Source: Streptomyces sp. 8L (GTDB lineage Bacteria; Actinomycetota; Actinomycetes; Streptomycetales; Streptomycetaceae). From it: a DNA stretch of 33,434 nt. Below the pieces are notes generated by a model. That model saw nothing but the letters and a program-made list of their open reading frames with translations, did not search any database and had not been told where the DNA came from. The first letter of the stretch is position 1. Every line of letters starts with the position of its first letter. A program made the translations under genes and the position numbers. Of this stretch, positions 7,133 to 14,017 are shown one piece after another. The stretch lies in contig NZ_JAIUKE010000042.1 of assembly GCF_020176795.1 (NCBI RefSeq), forward strand, positions 1-33,434, read 5' to 3'.

Positions 7133-8556
7133 GTGTCGCGGTGGTGGTCGGCAGCGGGCCCAACGGGCTCGCCGCTGCCGTGCGGCTAGCCCAGCACGGG
7201 GTCCGGGTCACTCTGCTGGAGGCGGCCGACGTCATCGGGGGCGGAACACGTTCCAGCACCCGCACGGTCGAGGGCCTCCTGCACGACGATTGCTCCGCCG
7301 TTCATCCGCTGGCGGTCGCCTCGCCCTTCTTCCGTTCGCTCGCCCTGGAGGAGCACGGGCTGCGCTGGCTCCAGCCGTCCATCGACATCGCGCATCCACT
7401 GGACGACGGCGAAGCCGGGGTGGTCCGGCGCAGTCTGGTGGAGACGACCGCCGGCATGGGGGAGGACGGACCGGCCTGGAGGCGGTTGTTCGGTCCTTTC
7501 GCGGGTTCCTTCGGCGCCTTGGCCGATGAGGTCCTCGCCCCGCCGCTCCACCGCCCCACCCGGCCGATGCTGCTGGCCCGCTTCGGTCTGCGGGCCCTGC
7601 CGTCCGCGTCCTGGACCGCTGCCCGTTGGAAACTCCCGCACGTCCGGGCGCTCTTCGCCGGGATTGCCGCCCATGCCGCCTACTCGCTGCGGACCCCGCT
7701 GAGCAGCGCCGTCGGTCTCTTCCTCGGGTCGGCCGCTCACGCCCACGGGTGGCCGGTCGCCCAAGGCGGTTCCCGGTCCATCAGCCATGCTCTCGGCGAA
7801 CTCCTCCGCGGCCAGGGAGGTGTCATCGAGACGGGGGTCCGGGTGGACTCCTACGACCAACTCGGCCGCCCTGACGTTGTTCTTCTCGACACAAGTCCCG
7901 CCGCGGCGGCCCAGATCGTCGGCCGTCGTCTGCCGGCATCCGTCGCTGCCGCCTACCGGCGTTACCGTTACGGCCCTGGCGTGCTCAAAGTGGATTTCGC
8001 GGTGCGCGACGGAGTCCCTTGGACCAACCGCGCCTGCAGGCGGTCGGGAACGGTACATGTCGGCGGGACCTTCGAAGAGATTGCCCGTGCTGAACGGGAC
8101 GTCCGGCGCGGAGTCGTGCCGCGTGCACCCTTCGTCCTGGTGGGCCAGCAGTACCTCGCTGATCCGACCCGTTCGGACGGTGACGTGCATCCCGTATGGG
8201 CCTACGCGCATGTTCCGCACGCCAGTCGTGCAGCGGGTGCTGAAATCGTGGCCGACCAGATCGAACGCTTCGCCCCTGGATTCCGAAAGCGTGTTGTGGC
8301 AACGGTCGTCCGTACCACGCGGCAGCTACATCTGCACAATGCCAACTACATCGGCGGAGACATAAACGGCGGCGCCAACAGTCCGAGCCAGTTGTTGCTG
8401 CGTCCCCGTGTCGCATGGAATCCGTATGCGACAGGGGTGCCCGGCGTATATCTCTGCTCGTCCTCGACACCGCCGGGGCCCGGTGTCCACGGCATGTGCG
8501 GCTTCCACGCGGCGAATCACGCGCTGAAGTATCTGGGACTCGTTCCCGCCGATTGA
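7129..8556 (+). CDS. NAD(P)/FAD-dependent oxidoreductase, phytoene-desaturase (CrtI)-like
   Basis: A 475-residue flavoprotein of the COG1233/CrtI-like type found widely in actinobacteria. The N-terminal FAD fold is VAVVVGSGPNGLAAAVRLA, continuing to TLLEAADVIGGGTRS. The C-terminal FAD-contact region PGVYLCSSSTPPGPGVHGMCG resembles the end of carotenoid desaturases and amine-oxidase-like enzymes. The substrate is unknown; no carotenoid genes are nearby. The GTG at 7129 overlaps the ParB-like stop by four bases, so the pair is one transcript with coupled translation. A strong terminator lies 24 bases after its stop. The 3' part (about 8200-8556) uses slightly more A/T than the core genome, in line with the surrounding accessory block. 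Confidence 0.85.
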   Translation: MSVAVVVGSGPNGLAAAVRLAQHGVRVTLLEAADVIGGGTRSSTRTVEGLLHDDCSAVHPLAVASPFFRSLALEEHGLRWLQPSIDIAHPLDDGEAGVVRRSLVETTAGMGEDGPAWRRLFGPFAGSFGALADEVLAPPLHRPTRPMLLARFGLRALPSASWTAARWKLPHVRALFAGIAAHAAYSLRTPLSSAVGLFLGSAAHAHGWPVAQGGSRSISHALGELLRGQGGVIETGVRVDSYDQLGRPDVVLLDTSPAAAAQIVGRRLPASVAAAYRRYRYGPGVLKVDFAVRDGVPWTNRACRRSGTVHVGGTFEEIARAERDVRRGVVPRAPFVLVGQQYLADPTRSDGDVHPVWAYAHVPHASRAAGAEIVADQIERFAPGFRKRVVATVVRTTRQLHLHNANYIGGDINGGANSPSQLLLRPRVAWNPYATGVPGVYLCSSSTPPGPGVHGMCGFHAANHALKYLGLVPAD

Positions 8557-8579
8557 GTACCCAGACAGAGAGCAGAACA

Positions 8580-8623
8580 CCTTGCGTCAGCAGTGTGATC
8601 GCACTGCTGACGCAAGGTTTTTT
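8580..8623 (+). terminator. Strong intrinsic terminator after the ParB-like/FAD unit
   Basis: A perfect 16-base stem: CCTTGCGTCAGCAGTG (8580-8595) pairs with 8602-8617 around the loop TGATCG, followed directly by six T (8618-8623). This is an unusually classical rho-independent terminator for a high-GC actinomycete. It separates the upstream two-gene unit from the peptide operon that follows. Confidence 0.92.
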
Positions 8624-8948
8624 GTTGTTCTGTGCGGCACCGCGGTGTTGTCCCGTGCGCTACCGCGGTGCTGCCTGGACGCCCGGTGAGTCTTCGCCTG
8701 CCCGCACGGTTCCGGTTCCGGGGGGAGGTGCCGAACGGTACCCAAGGAGGGTCTTGTCCCGAGAGTCAAGAATGATGATGGTGTGCGGTCCTTGTTTTCC
8801 ATCGGATACTCCCCGACGGTACACGGAAGGAAAAGTTCCGGCCCTGGTGCCGGGCGATCCGGTAAAGGCTTTCCGTGCATTCTGAAAGCGCCGCAAAAGG
8901 TTGCGGAGAATATTGTTCCGACATTATTTCGGGTGCAAGGATGAAGCC
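8624..8948. other. Upstream region of the small-peptide operon
   Basis: No gene is supported in these 325 bases. Two copies of a palindromic box occur: CACCGCGGTG (8638-8647) and TACCGCGGTG (8661-8670), spaced 23 bases centre to centre, about two helical turns. The last 70 bases (8880-8948) become AT-rich (GAGAATATTG, CATTATTTC) and probably contain the promoter, but no clear -35/-10 pair can be fixed. The ribosome binding site AAGGA is at 8937-8941. Confidence 0.55.
8638..8670. promoter_or_regulatory. Tandem palindromic boxes (A/T)CCGCGGTG
   Basis: The core ACCGCGGTG occurs twice here and once more upstream of the ParB-like gene (5747-5755, AACCGCGGTGA). The shared core before both transcription units of the accessory block suggests a common regulator. 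GC-rich 8-mers of this kind also arise by chance about once or twice per 30 kb at this GC content, so support is weak. Confidence 0.3.
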
Positions 8949-9362
8949 ATGGCAATCAACCTGCGAGCACCGCTCGCTCATAGAATCGGCGCCGGTCTCC
9001 TTCTCGTCGCCGTTGCCGGCATGGTCCCGGCCCAGGCAGCCAGCGCTGCGACTCCCACCTCGACACCGAAGGCCGCTGCCGCGCCTTCCTACTCCGCCGA
9101 CCTGGCGGCCGGCGCGCAGGAAATCACACCTGACTCCTGGATCACAGGCGTCGTCGACTCGGTCGCGGGTGGTGTCGCGGGCGGTGTCGCCGGTGCCGTC
9201 GCCGCGGCGAAGTTCGCGGCGCCCGCGGCCGAGGACGCCGCCGCGGTGGCCGCGGAGGCATCCAGCAGCTCTTCCAGCTCCAGCAGTGGAAACGCCCAGA
9301 TCTACGCGGGCATAGCCGGCGACAACCAGCAGGACATCCAGTTCGACGCGGCCATCGGCTGA
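8949..9362 (+). CDS. Small exported Ala/Gly-rich protein, candidate SDP-like peptide precursor
   Basis: A 137-residue protein with no family I recognise. Residues 1-33 form a signal peptide: charged start (MAINLRAPLAHR), hydrophobic core GAGLLLVAVAGMV, and an AxA-type site near ASA at 31-33. A short linker follows, then a hydrophobic small-residue segment, about 63-104. Within it VAGG, VAGG, VAGA repeats (72-83, encoded by a 12-base tandem repeat at 9162-9197) make a glycine-zipper GxxxGxxxG face. After that come nine serines (105-113) and a polar tail ending in QQDIQFDAAIG. There is no cysteine. ATG 8949 has AAGGA seven bases upstream. The next gene starts 27 bases after the stop. By position it corresponds to SdpC, the toxin precursor of sdpABC, whose core is cut from the middle of the exported protein; that role is inferred. 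Confidence 0.65.
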   Translation: MAINLRAPLAHRIGAGLLLVAVAGMVPAQAASAATPTSTPKAAAAPSYSADLAAGAQEITPDSWITGVVDSVAGGVAGGVAGAVAAAKFAAPAAEDAAAVAAEASSSSSSSSSGNAQIYAGIAGDNQQDIQFDAAIG

Positions 9363-9389
9363 CTGCTGCCCCAATGAATCGCGGAGACA

Positions 9390-10094
9390 ATGACTGACAC
9401 CGCACCAGCTGCCCCCGGGCAGTCGGACAGCCGGATGTCGGGCATTACACCACTGGTGCGCCTGCTCGGCGTACTGGTCCTCGCGGCGGCCACGGTCTAC
9501 GTGGCCGCCTGCGCGGTGTACAACATGCCCAACTCTCCGGTCAAAGTCCGTATCAAACCGGCTGCCACGCACGTGATCCGTCCCTGGTTCGAACAGGACT
9601 GGCAACTGTTCGCCCCGACCCCGTCCACCGACAACGCCCACATCTACGTCACGGCCCGTATCAGAAAACCCGGGGGCGGAAACGCGACAACGCGGCCGTT
9701 CGACATCCAGGGCCCCATCGAGGACCTGCCGAAGAACAACCGGGTTCTGCCGACCAAGCAGCCCGGCATCACCCTGGCTTTCCAGGAGACCTTCGCCACG
9801 TACCGGTCACAGTTGCAGACCATCGACAGTGCCGCGGCAGCTTCGGCCCGCCCGCAGTTGCACGCCTACCTCAACCGCCGTTTCGCCGCCGACTTCGACA
9901 AGCTCAGGCGTCTCATCTCCCAGCAGGCAGCCGCACGCTTTCCGGGGCGCGACATCGTCAGCGTGCGCGCAGAGTTCTCGCAGACCCCCATCACGCCCTT
10001 TTCGGCTCGCGGAAGCGGCCACTTCCCCGTGAAAGCCAAGAATCTCCTCGACACGCAGTGGATGCCTTACGCGCAGGGCGTCGCCCAGCCCTAG
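9390..10094 (+). CDS. DUF5819 family protein (SdpA-like)
   Basis: A 234-residue protein with one N-terminal membrane anchor (PLVRLLGVLVLAAATVYVAACAVY, about residues 20-43) and an extracytoplasmic domain. The hallmark is FEQDWQLFAPTP shortly after the anchor, the DUF5819 signature. It recalls the 'Q.W.FF...P' box near the membrane anchor of SdpA proteins, a similarity I infer from the motif only. ATG 9390 has GGAG at 9383-9386, a tight spacing; ATG 9436, just before the anchor, is a possible alternative. It sits between the small exported peptide and the HTTM gene (18 bases before it). DUF5819 and HTTM genes are a recurrent pair in actinobacteria. In sdpABC the SdpA and SdpB pair is needed to mature the exported peptide, and this pair may do the same. 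Confidence 0.75.
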   Translation: MTDTAPAAPGQSDSRMSGITPLVRLLGVLVLAAATVYVAACAVYNMPNSPVKVRIKPAATHVIRPWFEQDWQLFAPTPSTDNAHIYVTARIRKPGGGNATTRPFDIQGPIEDLPKNNRVLPTKQPGITLAFQETFATYRSQLQTIDSAAAASARPQLHAYLNRRFAADFDKLRRLISQQAAARFPGRDIVSVRAEFSQTPITPFSARGSGHFPVKAKNLLDTQWMPYAQGVAQP

Positions 10095-10112
10095 CCGATT
10101 CGGAGCCGTTAC

Positions 10113-11177
10113 ATGAAGACCGCTGTCAGCCTGTTCGATCGCGTACTTGTCGCACTGTCCGTCCGCAGAAGTCGCCTGATCGGTCTTTCGCTCCTGCGGA
10201 TCATCCTCGGTATCGCGGCTCTGATCTTCTATGTCTCGGACTTCTGGGACCGTGACTTTCTCTGGGGACCGCACGGCTACATCACCCCCCACGACGCAAG
10301 CGCACAACTGCATGGAGGACTGTTCTCCATCTACCTGTGGGACAACTCCACCTCCTGGCTGACCGCCGTCTACATATTCGGCATGGTGACGGCGACGGCC
10401 TTCACCATCTTCGGCGGACGGGCCCTGACCGCCGCCCATGCGGTCCTGCTGTGGTCCCTGTACGACCGCAACCAGGACATCCTGGAAGGCGGAGACAACT
10501 TCGCCCGGATCGCCGTGATCTTCCTGCTGTTCTGTGTCTCCAACGCGTATTTCGCCCCCTTCGCCCGCCGGCGCCGGGAACGCCTTCTCGCCCCGCCCAC
10601 GTCGCCGCGGCAGCGGGCGGCGACGCTTCTCCACAACGTCGGGGCAGCACTGATCGTCTTCCAGGTCGCCGTGCTGTATTTCGTCGCCGGCTATCTGAAG
10701 CTCACGGCCAGCCTCTGGAACGACGGCGTCGCCATGTACTACGTCAGCCGCATCCACGAATTCCAGATGTTCTCCGCGTACTCGGCCGTCATGTCGAACG
10801 CCCTTGTGTCCTGGGCGGTTTCGATGTTCACGATCCTCTTCGAGATCGCTGTGCCGTTCGTGCTGTTCACGCACCGGGCCCGGCTGCGCAAGACGGTCAC
10901 GGTCGCTCTGGAGGGCATGCACTTCGGCATCATGGTCTGCATGGGGCTCGTCGCCTTCGGTCTCATCATGATCGGCGCCGACTGCACCTTGCTGACGGAC
11001 AAGGACTACCGGACTCTCGCCCGGTCCGCCTCGGGCGCGTACAGGCGCGTGCGCCGTACGTCCGAGATGCCCGGCGCGGTCTCGGCGCCGCAGGTCCAAC
11101 CTGCCACAATGTCCGTCACCGAATCCAACGGGGGGAACACACCGGGATGTCAGACGACGACGCTCTCAGCCAGGTGA
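10113..11177 (+). CDS. HTTM-domain membrane protein (SdpB-like)
   Basis: A 354-residue integral membrane protein with several hydrophobic helices: LIGLSLLRIILGIAALIFYV, AVYIFGMVTATAFTIFGG, IAVIFLLFCVSNAYF, VGAALIVFQVAVLYFVAGYLK, AVSMFTILFEIAVPFVLF and MVCMGLVAFGLIMIGAD. The SLLRIILGI start, the WSLYDRN(Q)DILEGGDN loop and YFVAGYLKLTASLWNDGVAMYYV are typical of HTTM proteins. That domain is named after vitamin-K-dependent carboxylase and is also present in SdpB of the B. subtilis SDP system. ATG 10113 follows GGAG at 10102-10105. The last 31 bases overlap the start of the M23 gene. In context it probably acts with the DUF5819 protein on the exported peptide. Confidence 0.8.
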   Translation: MKTAVSLFDRVLVALSVRRSRLIGLSLLRIILGIAALIFYVSDFWDRDFLWGPHGYITPHDASAQLHGGLFSIYLWDNSTSWLTAVYIFGMVTATAFTIFGGRALTAAHAVLLWSLYDRNQDILEGGDNFARIAVIFLLFCVSNAYFAPFARRRRERLLAPPTSPRQRAATLLHNVGAALIVFQVAVLYFVAGYLKLTASLWNDGVAMYYVSRIHEFQMFSAYSAVMSNALVSWAVSMFTILFEIAVPFVLFTHRARLRKTVTVALEGMHFGIMVCMGLVAFGLIMIGADCTLLTDKDYRTLARSASGAYRRVRRTSEMPGAVSAPQVQPATMSVTESNGGNTPGCQTTTLSAR

Positions 11178-12184
11178 TCCGGCGCGGCGCCGCGCTTCGC
11201 GCACTGCTGGGGGTCGGGCTCTGGCCGGTCGTGCTGGCTCAGCCGGTCGCGGCGGCGCTCACCGGGGCCTCGCTGAACGCCTCGTTGAACGCCCTTGCCT
11301 TTCTGGCCCTCGGGGGCGTCGCCTACTGGGGCTTCGGCGTGCCCGTGGCGTCCACCGTGCCGCGATGGGAGCGCTGGGCCATGGTCGCCGCCGCCCTCGC
11401 CGTCGTCGTCAACGCCGCGTTCCGCGCCCCTCATCTCGCCCACGACGCCACCTGGACCGACCTGGCTCTGCCTCTTGTGGTCCTGGCCCTGGCGGCTGTC
11501 GCACTCCTGGACCGGCGTGACCGCCTCGCCGGCCGCTCCAGTTCTCTGCGATGGCCCCTGCCGCCCGGCCGGTGGCAGATCGTGGAAGGAAACGGCAGGC
11601 TGCTCAACCACCACTGGGCCGCCCCCTTGCAGCGCGGCGCCCTCGACATCGTCGGCACCACGGCCGGGGGGCGCTCCGCGCGGCCGTTCCTTCCCGCGCG
11701 GCTGCGCGACTACGCCATCTACCGCGTCCCGGTCCTCGCGCCCGCCGACGCGACCGTGGTCGCGGCGGAGGACGGCCACCCGGACGCGCCGCGTCCCGGC
11801 ACAGGACCGGCCGGGAACCACATCGTCCTCGACACCGGGCGCGAGCGTGTACTCCTCGCCCATCTCACCCCCGGATCGATCGAGGTGCACCCCGGTGACC
11901 GCGTGGCGGCGGGCCGGCGACTGGCCCTGGTCGGTTCCTCGGGCAATTCCACCGAGCCCCATCTCCATATCCACGCCGTACGCGACGGGCAGCCACTCAC
12001 CCTGGTCTTCGAGCGGATACCCGGTTCGCTGCGGCGCGGTGCCGCCGTCGTCTCCCGGGAACCCGCTCTCCCCGGCCCCGAGGAAGTCCAGGGCCCCGAG
12101 GAGGTCCAGGGCTCCGACGAAGAGCCCGGCGCCGACGAAGACCGGCCCGCCGCGACCGAGGGCCGCGCTCCACGGCAGGACTGA
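11147..12184 (+). CDS. Membrane-anchored M23 family metallopeptidase
   Basis: A 345-residue protein: four hydrophobic helices (about 17-37, 46-66, 76-92, 104-121), then an M23/lysostaphin-type domain (about 140-290). The C-terminal HLHIH (272-276) and AHL (238-240) fit the usual HxH and catalytic His. The first motif is atypical: instead of HxxxD it reads QRGALD with Asp167, and the nearest His residues are 155-156, as in M23 variants with a displaced His. Zn binding is plausible but unproven. An acidic tail with a GPEEVQ repeat (309-322) ends the protein. ATG 11147 has GGGGGAA about ten bases upstream and lies inside the end of the HTTM gene, so the two are translationally linked. It may process the exported peptide or remodel peptidoglycan for its release or immunity; neither is shown by sequence. 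Confidence 0.78.
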   Translation: MSDDDALSQVIRRGAALRALLGVGLWPVVLAQPVAAALTGASLNASLNALAFLALGGVAYWGFGVPVASTVPRWERWAMVAAALAVVVNAAFRAPHLAHDATWTDLALPLVVLALAAVALLDRRDRLAGRSSSLRWPLPPGRWQIVEGNGRLLNHHWAAPLQRGALDIVGTTAGGRSARPFLPARLRDYAIYRVPVLAPADATVVAAEDGHPDAPRPGTGPAGNHIVLDTGRERVLLAHLTPGSIEVHPGDRVAAGRRLALVGSSGNSTEPHLHIHAVRDGQPLTLVFERIPGSLRRGAAVVSREPALPGPEEVQGPEEVQGSDEEPGADEDRPAATEGRAPRQD

Positions 12185-12250
12185 CGGGCCGCGCCGAGCT
12201 CCACGGCCGTCGGCGATGGGCGTGACCGCGCTCGGCACCGCCCGTCCTCC

Positions 12251-12349
12251 GCGTCCCGGGGGAGGAACGGGGAACGCCGAAGGCCCGCGTCCCGGGGAGG
12301 AACGGGGAACGGCGAAGGCCCGCGTCCCCGGGAGGGAACGCGGACCTTC
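12251..12349. repeat. About 36-base tandem repeats between convergent genes
   Basis: Three copies of a unit beginning GCGTCCCGGGGGAGGAACG and running to GAAGGCCC start near 12251, 12287 and 12322. The first two are nearly identical; the third diverges in its second half and forms the right arm of the hairpin at 12314-12349. Confidence 0.7.
12314..12349. terminator. Bidirectional terminator hairpin
   Basis: GAAGG-C-CCGCGT (12314-12325) pairs with ACGCGG-A-CCTTC (12338-12349) with a single C/A mismatch and a CCCC/GGGA-rich top. It lies between the stops of the M23 gene (+) and the NlpC/P60 gene (-) and has no T-tract, fitting a shared Streptomyces-style terminator. Confidence 0.65.
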
Positions 12350-12396
12350 GTGGCCGGACCGGAGCGCGTGCTCCGTGCTTCTTCAGTACAGGGCTT

Positions 12397-12462
12397 CTTC
12401 AGCGCAAAAGGGGACAGGAACAGTCGACTTCAGCGCAAAGCAAAGGGGACAGGGACTGTCGA
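12397..12462. repeat. Tandem duplication beginning CTTCAGCGCAAA
   Basis: Two adjacent copies, 12397-12427 (31 bases) and 12428-12462 (35 bases), share CTTCAGCGCAAA, AAAGGGGACAGG and GTCGA. The second has a four-base insertion. It sits immediately downstream of the NlpC/P60 stop codon. Confidence 0.7.
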
Positions 12463-12468
12463 GCGACG

Positions 12469-13302
12469 TCAGAGGACGCGGACCGCGCCCGTGGGCTGGT
12501 CGTAGCTGAGGTCGTGCTCGACCACGCCGCTGCTCGGGTTCTGCGCGCCGACGAACTTGCCGTCGCCCACGTAGATTGCCACGTGGTACGCGCTGCCCGC
12601 GCTTCCCCAGTAAAGGATGTCGCCGGGCTGGACGTTGCTCAGGGAGACCTGCGTGCCCGCGGTCGACTGGTCCTGCGAGACGCGCGGCAGGTCGACGCCG
12701 ACCGTGCGGTACGCGGCCTGGACGAGGCCCGAGCAGTCGAAGGCGTTGGGGCCCGTGGAGCCCATCACGTACGCGTCGCCGATGCGTGCCTCGACGTACG
12801 AGACGATCGCGGCGGCGGAACCGGTCGCGGTGGACGACGCGGAGCTCGACGAGGTGCTCGGGGACGAGTCCGAGGCGAGCTCGGTGCGTACGGTGGAGCG
12901 GGACGCGCGGGCGGCCTCTGCGGCCTTGGCGCGGGCGGCCTGCTCCGCCTTCTTCTTCGCCTCGGCCTTGGCCCTGGCTTCGGCCTCTGCCTTGGACTTC
13001 TTGGCCGCGGTGGCCGCGTCCTTGACCGCGGCGTTCTCCTGGGTCTGCAGCTGCGCACGCGTCTGCATCGTCAGGGCGATCTGCTGGGTGGCCTGTGCGG
13101 ACTGCGCGACCGTGGTGGAGAGGTCCGCGGAGAGCGTCGGCATCTCGATCGTCTCGGTCACCGGCTCGGCAGTCGCCGTTCCGGCAGCACCGGCAACCGC
13201 GATGGTGCTGAGGACGCCGCCGGCAACTCCTGCGCGGAGCACCGTCTTCGGCGCGTTCCGGCGGGGCTTCCGGTGGGTTCGTATGGGAGCGGTGTGGGGC
13301 AT
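12469..13302 (-). CDS. Secreted NlpC/P60 family peptidoglycan endopeptidase
   Basis: A 277-residue cell-wall hydrolase that would cut peptide stems of peptidoglycan outside the membrane. The N-terminus is a twin-Arg-like/Sec signal peptide (RKPRRNAPKTVLRAGVAGG to TATAEP at about 46). Next is a long Ala/Lys/Glu/Gln coiled coil (about 60-135), a Ser-rich linker (about 143-160), and the NlpC/P60 domain from about 163 to the end. Catalytic Cys190 sits in AFDCSGLVQAAY and His240 in AYHVAIYVGDG. The ATG at 13302 gives the natural signal peptide; the frame stays open further upstream to 13440, but that part is not signal-like and covers a palindrome. The ribosome binding site is weak. It is divergent from the nuo operon, 1.1 kb away. 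I saw no ydaO-type c-di-AMP riboswitch upstream, although such hydrolase genes often carry one. Confidence 0.9.
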   Translation of the reverse strand: MPHTAPIRTHRKPRRNAPKTVLRAGVAGGVLSTIAVAGAAGTATAEPVTETIEMPTLSADLSTTVAQSAQATQQIALTMQTRAQLQTQENAAVKDAATAAKKSKAEAEARAKAEAKKKAEQAARAKAAEAARASRSTVRTELASDSSPSTSSSSASSTATGSAAAIVSYVEARIGDAYVMGSTGPNAFDCSGLVQAAYRTVGVDLPRVSQDQSTAGTQVSLSNVQPGDILYWGSAGSAYHVAIYVGDGKFVGAQNPSSGVVEHDLSYDQPTGAVRVL

Positions 13303-13434
13303 GGGGATAACCGGTATCGGGGCTGGACGGTTGCCGTCAAGCAAGGTGGATTGCGCCACAGTTACGTATGGAACCTGTGAATCCGGTTCGTGAGCGGCTT
13401 TATTGACGCCGTAACGGACGAATCGGGCGCCGCG

Positions 13435-13450
13435 GATCACGCGTGTGATC
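13435..13450. promoter_or_regulatory. Palindrome GATCAC-N4-GTGATC upstream of the NlpC/P60 gene
   Basis: A perfect six-base inverted repeat with spacer GCGT, about 130 bases before the ATG at 13302. The same half-site GATCAC recurs twice upstream of nuoA (14198-14203 and 14231-14236 region), so the two divergent units may share a regulator. Confidence 0.4.
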
Positions 13451-14017
13451 TCTGTGTTTTAGATAAAGGTCCGAATTGCCCCTGACTTACCACCCCTTGG
13501 CTACATGGCCAAGCCAGCTTGTTCGGGCCTCGTTTGGCCCGTGGCACAGGTCACAGGAGTGTCACGTTCTGTGGATCGCCTGTCGCTCTGCTGGCCGCAC
13601 CGGGGGTGAAGGAGTAGGACAGGCGTACCCAAAGGGCGTGTCCATGGCGACCCCGAGGGGCGCACGGGCGGGACCGGCTCCGGCCCCGCTTGCGCGTACC
13701 AGCGGTAAGCCTCGTCCCCGTACCGGCGGTGTACCCGGCGGTGTCGGCCGGTGAACGCGCGGACTTCGTGAGCGCGGACACATGTGCCGGACGCGGCGCC
13801 CGTTGGGGCGGGCCGTGCGCGCGGCTCAGGGGACGAGCGGGCGCGCGTAGGCACAGGGTGCACGTAGGCATAAGACGGCGCGGAGGGCCGCGCGGTTCCG
13901 GCCGGTTGGCCCCGGCCGCCGGCCCCGCGGCCGGCCTCTCGTCCGGAGGCCGCCCCGGAGCGCCCGCCCGATAGTCGTCTCGGGTGGCCGGCCGAAGTGC
14001 CCGGAGTGGGGCGAATC

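Noticed and set aside
8624..8948. Open frames on both strands between the FAD oxidoreductase and the peptide gene
   Set aside because: They overlap each other, cross the terminator or the peptide's ribosome binding site, and show no family features.
13303..13560. c-di-AMP (ydaO) riboswitch before the NlpC/P60 gene
   Set aside because: Expected from other actinobacterial wall hydrolase genes, but I could not find the conserved core on the minus strand.
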